A DNA stretch of 64,000 nucleotides from Athripsodes cinereus (taxonomy: Eukaryota > Arthropoda > Insecta > Trichoptera > Leptoceridae), in the NCBI GenBank assembly GCA_947579605.1, contig OX388309.1, positions 21,767,071 through 21,831,070 on the forward strand, in the 5' to 3' direction. Below the pieces are notes generated by a model. It saw only the letters and a list, made by a program, of their open reading frames with translations. It searched no databases and had not been told where the DNA came from. Position 1 is the first letter of the stretch. The number at the start of each line of letters is the position of its first letter. Position numbers and translations under genes: made by a program. Below are positions 1-11,004 of the stretch, piece after piece.

Positions 1-1887
1 GAGAATGAGTTCATTAGAAGGTGTTGAACTAAATTTACAAAAACTATTTTTTTACACTATATTGATTTTTATAGAGAGAGACGTCTTTCGTCTTTCAAGA
101 ACATTTCTTTCTCAATATAAAAAAAACATTTGTTTTAATTTTATTATGGAATTCTACTAGCTAAACACTGACACAGTGAATAAACTTAATTTACATTTCA
201 CGAAATCATACGTGCTATAAAAACTATTTACACATTGCCCCAAAAAATATTTTCATTAGTATGTAGTTATGTACCTGATATTGCATAATATGTATTCTAA
301 AGTGCAAAGTATCTCTCAGTTAGCTACTTTTTTAATTTCAACTATAGTAAGCTATTGATCTCCATAAACATATTCATACAAAACGTGAATAAAAAATATA
401 CCATAAATTTTTCGTGCCTAATATACCTACATATAAGTACTTATTTTAGTAATGTTCTCTCTCATCATATATCTTACGAAATAACATGTGCAGTTCAGTA
501 TGGGAAATGACTACCTACACATTCACGTTCGTTTTGATTGTTTAATCAAAGCCTATGTCGTGAAAGAGTAAAAGTCTTACCCTACTGCCCTGAACTTCAC
601 GAAGCTTCCATCGTATACAATAATAGAACTATTTGTATCTATAAATAAGCTTTCCAAACGCGGCAGCAGATCAAGAGTCACGAACTAATCGATTATCTCT
701 AAAACACACAGAAACTATTATAGGTTATTCAAGGAAGCACCTTCGCGTGAAGAAGTTGTAAATATAAATTTACGACTCTCGTGATGAATAAGAAGCAACA
801 AATTGTTTTAACATATTCATGTATCCATAAAGTGTTAAAAATAATAGTAAAATGTATGTATATACAATGAATGATTAATAATAATATTATTTTATTTATC
901 TTTATACGAATCACTTCAATCAATAGGTAAACGATAGGATATTGAGGTTATAAAACCAGTATATCTTAAATACAGACATAATTATCTTGTTTTCTGTACT
1001 TTAATTTCTTAATGAGGAAACACTTCATGTGATTTGTATAGAATTTCAAAAAAACTCATCAATTTGTAAACTTGGATTGTAAATATTTTCGTGAATACAA
1101 AAGGTTCTAGAGTGGTTATATTCTTTTATGATTCACTAATTCTTTGCTAATATTAAAAAGTTTTAATTAACATTTTGACTTGTGCTAAAGCATTTTCCAA
1201 CACCCTATAAACTTACAATATACATTGCTAATTTTCATCTAAGAATAAATCAATATGTGTAACTGGTTAATTAAAAAAGAAGTTTAAACTCATAAATTAT
1301 CAATTCATTTGAAAAGTTTACGAAGGTTTTATATTGTTTCATTTAATAATATAATATAAATGATATAGGACTGTATGTATTTAAAGCTACATACAGATTC
1401 AATCGGTCAAGAAGACCAGATCGTGGCTTACTGATTTATACACAAGGCATATATTACATTATTATTATATTAGTATAGATATTGTGCAATAGGTTGATAT
1501 TTTATATATACATACATAATATATTGTAATAATTTACACAAGTAGGTACCGATAATACAGAGCCGCGCAATATTCGTACCCAATCAATAATTATGTGTTA
1601 TTAATGTACAAGTACATCACCTCTCTTCTAATAAATGTCTACAAAATTTAGAATAAACAAACATCGTTAAACAAATATGTTTAACCTCGTTAAAATATGA
1701 ATTTCGTGTGAGGTGTCAAAAGTATACATAGAGTTTAATGTCAGCATGATATAACATTCGGTAATCATATGTAATGCGCTAAGTATATAAAAAAATGACA
1801 TCCATTGCACGGCTGTCTTTAGATTGCCTTTATGTACTCAACAAAGCGTATGTAGGCTCCCGTAGCTATATATAGGTACTACATTAT

Positions 1888-2300
1888 GCCATTACGGTAT
1901 ATCTCACAAGTATGGTAGCCAGCAGACCAGATACATGTCATAAACTGACAAGCTGTCTTCTTTTTTCAAAAAAAATAAGAAGTACAGAGTAGGTCGCAAA
2001 CCTCTTCGATAAGTTGAGTTCGTCGGTAGCCTGGAGGTAGAGTCTCGGCCTTATGAACATGAGGTCCGGGGTTCGATCCCAGGTGCCGGCAAACTCCCCT
2101 TTGACGACACAAGCTTTTAGCTTACTGTGAAAGGTGTATAAGGTTGTATTTGGGTTTATAACAAAACCCAGATATATCTTTTAAAAAAAAAAGTTAAAGA
2201 TGTAAAATGTCTTTAATTTTCTAACACCTTCCTTTTACAGGACGCTCGGAATTTTAAGAAAAAGAGTTGGAGACCAATTTTTTGCCGGGTGTTTTACGGA
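1888..2300 (-). repeat. Family C, split by SINE A
   Basis: Antisense. Left part 1888-2010 (CATTACGGTATATCTCACAA to CAAACCTCTTCGATAAG) and right part 2198-2300 (GATGTAAAATGTCTTTAATT to GGGTGTTTTACGGAAC) bracket the SINE A at 2018-2190. Possible outer duplication ACATTA. Confidence 0.85.
2018..2190 (+). repeat. SINE A (tRNA-derived), inserted in a family C copy
   Basis: A-box-like TAGCCTGGAGGT (2027-2038) and B-box GTTCGATCCC (2071-2080) mark a tRNA-derived head. The body ends TTGTATTTGGGTTTATAAC. Flanked by AAGTT(G/A)A at 2011-2017 and 2191-2197, and by both halves of one family C element. Confidence 0.85.
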
Positions 2301-3629
2301 ACATTACTATAAATGCCATCTTCAGTTTACCATTTACCTGAAGATAAATTCACTAACAATGCCAAAAGCTGGAAACCTATACTACCCGAATAATATTAGT
2401 GATATCCCATTCCACTGGAATTTTGGATTTCTGCATACAAATTATATAAAAACGGAACTATTTTATCTATTTAAATTTTGATTTCAACCTTTTTTCGTCT
2501 ATCCACCCGTTATGATTTGTGTTCTTTGGGAACAAATAAATTTCACATGTTTAACTGTAACATTGTCGTCACTTTACTACTAGCTGATTATTTTGATTAT
2601 TATTTTTTTCGTCAACTAAAACCCATCTGATTTAATTATAAAAATATTTCTTGGTTTTATAAAACTCGTCCGTTAAAATAATAAGATGTTGAAATTCTGA
2701 TATGTAATAAAACTAATTAAATCTCTTGAATCTGTTGAAATCATGTACACTAAAAAGTTAAATAAACAAATAGATAAATTTGTCTTTATCATATTGTCAT
2801 TGCAAACTTACTTCTATGCTACTGTTTGTTTCTCAGTCCTGTCACTTCGAAGAGAACATATTTTATGTCAGCTGATTCGGCAATATAAAAATAATAATTT
2901 AATCTCAGAGCTACTTATAAATTTACAATATTTCACAAGACATAATTATTTATAATGTAAAATAAGTATACTAAAGAAGATATTAGTGCTATTACATTTA
3001 ATAAAACTTATTTATGTATATGTATATATCGTACATATTAATATTTATGAATATATTTCGTTGATGTCATTTACAATTTGCTAATCATTTTAATTGATTG
3101 TGTCTTTTTAAAATTTGCAATTTAGAAATACATTTTTTTTAATAAGTAGAATAATTAAATGTTACTTGATTATAAAAAAATATGTCGAAACAAGTGCTTT
3201 TGGCGTGAAACGTTTTAGTATACTTAGCTGTTTAAAAACGCTTCAAGCAATGTCTAATCGTATTTAAGTGCAATAATTTACACATCTCCTTAATACAGTC
3301 AATATCGTCATTAGACAACTTTGTATATTAAAGATACAATCTTAGAAGTGTTAAATATTTTCAGTTTTCCTCTTGATTTACATGCTGATTGCCTATTAGT
3401 TGGGAATGTGTGAAGAACCGACCTTGGTGTCGAGTTCATACAAGGAATATTATTGTAAGAAATATATGATGCAAATTTCTAAGTTTTTCAACTGATGAAA
3501 AATTTATAAGTATAATAATTATAGTGAAAAAATATTTCATATTCAATACACGTTGAAATATCTTTATTTCTCGGATATTTCAGGAGTCCAAGGACTCCTA
3601 TTTCATATTCAATAGATCATATTCAATAG

Positions 3630-3857
3630 ATCATCATCTCGCCCTCAACGCTCCCCTCGGGAGCACAGGGCAGAAACCAGCCTCCTCCATTCAGAGCGTC
3701 TCTGCGCCAATTGCGTCACCTCTTTCCACGACATTCCCTGCGCTCTGATATCATTGTCATAGAAACGGTGTATTGTGAAAGAGGGACGCAATTCAATAGA
3801 TATAGTAATCAAACCATATAAGGATACCGCAAAGAACTTTGTTGAAAGATGGTACAT
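3630..3857 (-). pseudogene. LINE ORF C-terminal remnant (copy 1)
   Basis: On the minus strand it reads RFYDNDIRAQGMSWKEVTQLAQRRSEWRRLVSALCSRGER. The pattern of Trp-spaced Ala-Gln-Arg followed by W..LV.ALCS is the usual end of an endonuclease/reverse-transcriptase LINE common in Lepidoptera. Only the last ~50 residues remain. A diverged second copy lies at 7545-7700. Confidence 0.6.
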
Positions 3858-4035
3858 ACGTTATTTTGTAAATCATCTGTATAAATTCAATAAATATTCT
3901 TGAGACTATTGAAAAATAATATAGCCATTAGTATGATGTTAAAACAGATCATCACACATAGAACCATAATAATGAATGTTAATAAATAGTTCCATATGAG
4001 AAGGAAATATTATGATAATAACATACTGAGCATTG

Positions 4036-4258
4036 TCGGCTGGTGTGGCGTAGAGGTAACGCTCTTGCCTTTGAGTCACGAGGTCCCGGGTTCGATTCCC
4101 GGCCAGGGCAGATTAAAGAATGGCCTTTTTCAAGTAATCCTTTTTCAAGTTATATGTGTTTAGTGCATTGTATACATGTGTATCGTCGCGTTGGTACCCA
4201 TAATACAAGATTCAATCTTAATTTGGGACTGGCTCTATCTGTGTGAATTGTCTATGTA
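4036..4258 (+). repeat. SINE B (tRNA-derived)
   Basis: Head TGGTGTGGCGTAGAGGTAAC as A-box region and GGGTTCGATTCCCGG as a perfect B-box, closed by CCAGGGCA. The body ends AATTTGGGACTGGCTC and TGTGTGAATTGTCTATG. It could be flagged by tRNA finders, but the head is longer than a tRNA and repeated in the window. Confidence 0.85.
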
Positions 4259-5341
4259 TGTACGTATTTGTCTTTTGTCATTCATAAATGCAATGTAGTT
4301 ATAAAAAGAAACATATTTGAAACAAAATTAATACATGTTTTACGACCGCAAAATCACACAATAAAAACATGACTAAAGTGGTTAAGAAAACATGCATAAT
4401 TTAACATGCACACATAATATGAAATTTGTAAAATGATAATTTAATCGATTCTTATTTACGTATCTATTTTCCGATTGGTTAATGTCATATGTCAAGGAAA
4501 AACAGAAACAACCTTCAGACAACAATATTTTCCAAATTATCATCATATTTTAATGTTTAATAAGATAATTTGTGATTCACCACTGTATATGATTATCCAA
4601 TACAGCCTATTCGTTTAAAATAAAAACATAATTCTATACATTCTAACTGCACGTTAGTAAATATTCTTGAAACCCATCACCAGAAGAGGAAATAAGGAAA
4701 TAAAAATTGCAATCAAATAATGAGTAAATTAAATGTTGGTGCTTATTTTTCTCACTTTTTATCTGCCTAATTGCTTAACTATCCAAAATAAGAAACCTTC
4801 AAACTATTTTTATAGGCTACCAGTCACCTCAAGCTTCTATTTCCCAAAAGCTTTCATACTGTCCAAATCTGCACAATTTAATAATGTTAGTTGTTTGAAA
4901 GAATCGTCTAGAAAAAATTATGAAGTAAACCATCAATCATGGACTTCATTTGATTATTTACATACATTTGATTTAGTAAGAAACATTCAATAACATTAGT
5001 AACATAGCTTCATAATGTTTCGCAGCAAAATGCCGAGGTGATTTGCGTAAATTACTTATCTATTATGTCAATTACATATATACAAACACACACCTGGGAT
5101 ACGCTGCATTGATCAAACATCTCAGATTCATTAACACTGACACTTATTATAATAGATATTACCGCCACAGCGTGTGTGTTGATATTTATTAAACAAATCT
5201 TACACAATCTAGTTACATGGCACGTAATTTTTGTAATCGATTTGTAATCATTCTTGTATACTGATGAGAAAAAAACAAATTGATACATTAGTTATAGCTG
5301 TATCGCCAATAAAAATATTTTATACCATTCATAATTTATTG

Positions 5342-5612
5342 GACGGACGTATCCCGTGGAGCACCCGGTAAAGAATTGGTCTCCCACTCTTCTGCGTAAG
5401 TTTTCGAGTGTCCTGTAAAAGGCAGGTGTTCGAAAAAATTGAGACATTTTACATCTTAAATTCAGCGATGAGGTTTGCCACCCATCCTGAATGTCTTGAT
5501 TTTATATTGGCACGGAGAGGACAGTTTGCATGTTTCTTACATGCAGCTGATCTGCTGGCTACCCCACTTGTGGGATGTGCCGTAATGGTATAATAATAAT
5601 AAAAAAAAATAA
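5342..5612 (+). repeat. Family C SINE-like element, full copy
   Basis: Starts GACGGACGTATCCCGTGGAG and ends GTAATGGTATAATAATAAT plus an A-run. Exact 12-bp target duplication CATAATTTATTG at 5330-5341 and 5613-5624. Internal hairpins GCATGT..ACATGC and CCCCAC..GTGGG. This copy best defines both ends. Confidence 0.9.
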
Positions 5613-5869
5613 CATAATTTATTGCTTATTAAATGAATGGAGATCTTGAAAACGTCAATAATTTGTATTCACTAATTCATAGTACAATGAGATCTCAAAA
5701 AGTATAACATTATTTCATTTATTCAGTATAATTATAAGTTAATTCTTGTTTAATTATAAGTTAATTTATAAGTTAATTCTTGACATATTGCTAAACATTT
5801 CATTGACATTCTATACTATTTTATGATTCGACTAAAATTATTGATATTTTGTATTGATTCCCGTCTGTG

Positions 5870-6012
5870 TTTTTGTTTTTCGTCAGTTTTTTGTTCTTAT
5901 CTTGCTCCAGCAGTGTTTGTTGATGAGAAATTTGATATGTATGTTTTTTTGTATATTTTTAAACATGTAAAAGGCTCACGCCGTGGATTTGTAAATAAAT
6001 AAATAAATAAAA
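5870..6012 (+). repeat. LINE 3' tail fragment, (AAAT)n
   Basis: AT-rich 3'UTR-like sequence with GGCTCACGCCGTGGATTTG followed by (AAAT)4. A related tail with GGCGTAAGCCGT is at 57550-57690. These are 5'-truncated LINE ends. Confidence 0.5.
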
Positions 6013-7544
6013 ATATTTTTTTTAGTCTTCCGAAAAAATTAACATTTCGGTAGCTTTGTGCACAAAAATATTAACGTACTATCAACAAAACATAATTTAT
6101 GATGCTTGGCATCAGTCACTTTCAAATCAATATTCCAACAGAAAACTTTTTACATCAGTAAGTTTTCATTTATATCTAGGATACATCTTTATGAGATTCA
6201 AAGATAACCTTCATTGATGAATTTGTATCCGTGAAAAAGGACATTGTAGTATTTCAAGGATATCAATTAATGATTCATGTGGAATGTTATGTCTTTAAAA
6301 AGACAACTTGATATCATAAAGAAAATATGCATGCGAAATTTAAAATATTCGCAAGTTATTTTTTACAACAAAAAATAATGAATTATTTATTGGTCAGTTT
6401 CACATCTATTAATAAATTTCATCGCCAAATGAAAGTTTATAATACCTATTATTTTATGAATAATAATAGAATCGCATTGCAGACAGGTAGTCTCCGATCA
6501 ATAAATGATTGTGTTTACATACCTGCGATATCAAAGATCAATTAAGAAAACACGTTAGGCCTCTGTGTCTGGAAGTCCGACGATTTCACAAAAAGAAACT
6601 TGACACGTTAGAGGCTTTGTGGTAAACGAGAATTTCTTCAAGATCACAAGAGGTCGAGGGGCAGTGATAAAATTAATATTATATATTAAAAACACAAACA
6701 AAGATAGATACCTACACCTTAGAAGATCGAAACATCTGCTCATTCAAAAATAACAATTTTTTTTATTGTATTTAACAACATTGACCTTTTATAAAATATT
6801 ATGAATATTATTTACCTACTTACTGACATCCTTATCATGATAAAATTAGTATTGTAATAAAATTTGTAGGCACGTTTATTTAAATACTTCATACTGAATT
6901 AAATTTTAGATGATTTATTGATGAAATCATATTTTTAGATATATATTAAATAAGTATATAAATAAAAGGACTTGCTTCTCAACAGTGGCTTGTAATAAAT
7001 TTGTAAATCCGGGTTTGATTTTGTTAAACAAAATATCTATTTCGTTTATGTTTGAATGAATCGTGTTGCCTTTTTTCTACATGCCATAAATAAGACGTCG
7101 TGAAATACAGCTTAACAACAGAAAATGTTAACAGTAGTGGAAAATAATAGAAATCCTGTTCTTTTTACATACCTATGTTTATGAGTGACTCGAAAAAGAT
7201 AAATACTTTTAAATGTATGTTTTTTATACCTTTTGTATATGCATCACTATGTTTTTCATAATAAGGTATATAGACTTCATGGCTATGCAATTTGCCGGCA
7301 TATAAACCAAGAAACTAAACAATGGGAATCATGTGTAGGTATACGACTCAACTGTTAAACAAACCTGATGTTCACAAAGCATTTGATGAAAAATACACAA
7401 GAGTCGACAGATCTCGACACTTATGGGAATAATAGTCATAGAAAGTTAGGTTAAAGTTAAGATACCAACATTTTTTTATATTCGGTTGGAGCTTAAGATG
7501 GGCCCTACAAATCAAAATGGCTTGCTGTAAAGTATCTCATATCA

Positions 7545-7700
7545 TCGCCCTCAATATTCCTCTCGGGAGCACAGGGCAGAAACAAGCTTCCTACATTCAG
7601 AGTGCCTCTGTGCCAATCGCGTCGCCTCCGCCCGCGACATTCCCTGCGCTCTGATATTGTTGTCATAGGAACGGTGTATTGTGAAATAGGAACGCCCGGC
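7545..7700 (-). pseudogene. LINE ORF C-terminal remnant (copy 2)
   Basis: Diverged copy of the remnant at 3630-3857 in the same orientation. The minus strand still reads an AQGMS...LAQRHSECRKLVSALCS equivalent. Forward-strand frames over this stretch (7602-7930) are antisense shadows. Confidence 0.55.
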
Positions 7701-9644
7701 CCGACGGAATCATTGTGGATGGAAGCACAGTTCTATTTGCGGTCAACTATCATTGGGCATTCTCAGAACATGACCCAGTCTGGCATCGTCTCTCCTGTAT
7801 CACGGAGATTACAGATCTATGCTGGGTTAGTCGACGCACAGCATCATTTGTGGCATGTGCATACCATTTTACATCCGAAATCCTCCTAAGACACTTGTTT
7901 CTTGAGCCTTGGTTAAGCCATATCACATAATTATTAACTTTTAAGCAACGCAACTTTTTTTGCAATTATAGAAAGAACTACTTTATATTACGTATTACAC
8001 AAATAAACATACTAAAATTATACGAATTAACAAAAATCAGTATAAATATTTATTGTTTTAATAAGATGCTTCTGTTTGTAAGAATATTTTTAGTTGCCGT
8101 TTTTGCCAACAAAAAATGTACAAAATAGTATACTATGATCATAGATTTATATGTACTAAAGTACATATGACTATGATATTGTATAATAATATTTAAAAAA
8201 GCTTTCACGAAATAATCATTCTTTTTTTATCTCCAAACTGTACTGTTAATGAATGAATATAAGTAGGTATAAATACTTGTCCTATAAATAATTTTGTCCC
8301 AGATCTCACTACATCGGCGCTTCATCTCCGCGATATAACATGTAGTCCTTGGTGTGTAGCATATTGCATTTGAAGAAGAACATATTACGTATTTTCTCTA
8401 CATAATAGTTATACGATACACATACAACAAGATCCTTTTAAGGTTATGTTTGCATAATATTATGTATAAAGACAAGCAATGAATAAAATCATAATAATAA
8501 ATAAATAGACACAGACATTCCGCACATGCATAATATAATAGATATAGATACTTAAAAGCCAGCAAGTTTTATGGCTACATAAATAATATATAAACGTAAA
8601 ATCATCCAACATATTAATATGAGATAAGAAAACACTTACACCTGAATATTTATCAATATTATTTTAAAGATGCATTAAACTTTACTCTCGTTATTAAATT
8701 TAATATTTTATACGGAACAGTATGATATCAATGATAAAAAAACAGCTCTGCATTAAAAGCTTTACTCTGCATGATACTTTTTTAAGTAAATTAAATGATA
8801 TGATAAAGAATCTTGAATACCTACCTAATTGATATTTTTTGTTCATAACTGAATATTGATTATATTAAAATTTATCTAGATTTTAATAATTCTAAAAAAC
8901 TATTATATTAAAATTATAATGGTTCATTAAAAGTATCATAAAATTATAAGTTATACAAAATATTGCACGAAGGGCGAGTTAATTGTTAGATTGCAATATC
9001 TTCGATGCGTTTTTCTAGATCAAGAATTATATATTGATCAGATTCTTTCTTGCAAAGATAGATTTATCTTATTAGATTTTGGTATGGTGATTATAGATAC
9101 ATGTAAAGTTCTATATCATTGATAAGGCTATAGAAGCATGTAATCCGATAACAATAAACATTTTTCTATCTGTTAATAGACTCACGTTTTATCCAAGTAT
9201 GAACTATACAATATAAGTAAATTATAATAAAAAGCTGATTTCAACTGTTGCACAGTACTGTGTTAAATATTTTCTAGTATTATTATGAACATATCGTCTC
9301 ACCTTATTAAATATAATTAATATTTTATGGATCAAGTTAAACTGCGAACTGTGTCATATTATAACTGTCATTGAGACGGTATTGGCCTCTGATTTTTCTA
9401 GGAATTATTTTTTTATTTCACTTTGTCAATTTATTTAAAATGTTAGGCAATCTTAGTCAGACTCGAAATATTATTTATAATTTAAACACAAAAGTATTCG
9501 ATAATCGCATTTAGTTTTATTGCTTAATCAAGTTATCAATTAGAAAGATGATTTATTACCTGGTTCTTTTCTGCTTTCAATTAAAATGTACGTCACGGAA
9601 ACCTCTTTCATTTTAAGTAAGATTTCTAGTTCTATTTTACGCCA

Positions 9645-9789
9645 TCTTAAATTCCTCGACGAACTTTACCACCCATCCTGAATATCTTATTTTTTTATTG
9701 GCAAAGTGAAGACAGCTTGCATCTTAACTATATTTAGCTGGTCTGCGACTACCCCACTTGTGGGATATGCTGTGATGGTATAGTACTAG
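9645..9789 (+). repeat. Family C, 5'-truncated copy
   Basis: Begins inside the element (TCTTAAATTCCTCGACG) and ends TGTGATGGTATAGTACTAG. Exact 10-bp duplication TTTTACGCCA at 9635-9644 and 9790-9799. Truncation at the 5' end with an intact tail is a signature of target-primed insertion. Confidence 0.9.
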
Positions 9790-10314
9790 TTTTACGCCAA
9801 TGTGCAGGCTATAAATTTCATTCCAAATTGATATTAAAAGTTATTCTTTCGCCACTAATAACTATTTCATGAAGTTCTCATTTACCTTCAAATATTGAAC
9901 ATTTTGTCAGTTTCAAAGATTTTATGAGGCAAATCATCATATTATGTCATTGCACATGAACTTTGAAGTACCTACGTGGATGCAAACATACGCTTGGTCA
10001 TCGTAAAGCTATGTGGTTTCTGGTGTATGAGAATCGTAAACATATTATTACAATGATATTAAACTATTATTGTTAAGTATATATACAACCAACAAAAGTA
10101 AATATAGAAACAATAATGCACAGGCGTTATTGCAGGTGTTTATAAGCATTATCAAATCAGTGTGCACCCGTTTAATGTTCTTTATAATTTGTAGGCATTT
10201 GAAACGCAAACTATATCATGCGTTGATGTCTCCTCATACATAACGGATATAATATAAAGCTTGCTTAGTTTGTTATAATAGTGTGATAAACATTGTTGAA
10301 TAAAGTGCTACTAC

Positions 10315-10405
10315 TTTACCATTACGGCGTATTCCTCAATTGTGGTGGCCAGCAGACCAGCTACATGCTAGCTGTTCTCTCCGTACTAACAAAAAATTAA
10401 GACAT
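10315..10405 (-). repeat. Family C fragment
   Basis: Antisense 3' half: CCATTACGGCGTATTCCTCA and GTGGCCAGCAGACCAGCTAC. Confidence 0.7.
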
Positions 10406-10959
10406 TGAATAAACGTCTACGTAAAAGAGAAAAATATATTATAAAGCTTCCCATAACATATTAATTATCTTACTGCTGATTAAATCTTCGACTAAACTAC
10501 TTCGCAATATTTCTTATCTTGACACATTATGACTAAATTTATCAATAAATATCATATTACACTCAATCAATTTCTTTTATTCGAAAGTCAATGAAGTAGT
10601 ATTGATGTTGTACAAAATTTATTGATAGTAATGGAGTGCTACGTCAATCGTTCATCATCATACAATAGTCAGTTGGTATCCTATCTAAAGAAGTATGAAA
10701 AATTAGTTATTACCTCTTACACATCATGAGCCAATAAATGTTGAAATAACGTTGAAACCAAATTGTGAAAATCACAACTTCAAGAAATATATTTTTAACA
10801 CTTCTTATTATGTAAACATTTTTAGCTTTTTTTTTTTTTTAAATATTTTTACATTATATATATTTCTTGCATTTCATTGCTTTGACGCTGTGTTAATGGT
10901 GACTAGAGTTATTAATGAAATACCAATCAATCTAATATATATTTTTTTATTTTTTTCAG

Positions 10960-11004
10960 GAAAAGACGATGGGCCGGTTGGCCCTTTTAGTGGCAGTCAC
11001 TTTG
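10960..11004 (+). CDS. ZP-domain protein, start-codon exon (signal peptide)
   Basis: Small exon between a pyrimidine-rich acceptor (T-run then CAG at 10957-10959) and a consensus donor GTAAGT at 11005. The ATG at 10969 has A at -3 and G at +4. It encodes MGRLALLVAVTL, a basic-then-hydrophobic start that continues in frame (phase 0) into LVQTAKC of the exon at 60313, completing a plausible secretory signal peptide. The acceptor nine bases before the ATG means that transcription starts further upstream and at least one non-coding exon exists. The link to the distant exon is inferred from matching phase, the split signal peptide and the absence of any other 5' candidate near 60 kb. It should be treated as strong but unproven without RNA data. 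Confidence 0.78.

Larger units (their letters stand above)
1..10959. other. Region upstream of the start codon; no host coding exon recognised
   Basis: AT-rich non-coding sequence. It lies upstream of the start-codon exon of the ZP gene, and the acceptor site at 10957-10959 implies that at least part of it is an intron in the 5'UTR. No coding exon, promoter element or 5'UTR exon could be fixed from the sequence. Open frames here are short and AT-driven (for example 2743-2955 and 4733-4993) and match nothing I recognise. The stretches 1-1880, 2310-3570, 4260-5330, 6020-7540 and 7700-9630 show nothing beyond AT-rich simple words, apart from a short hairpin at 8138-8180. Confidence 0.6.

Noticed and set aside
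4036..4110. Possible functional tRNA genes at the tRNA-like heads (4036, 23600, 36161, 62368)
   Set aside because: Heads are repeated in the window, carry SINE bodies or palindromic arms, and do not fold into a clean 7-bp acceptor with a normal anticodon arm by eye.
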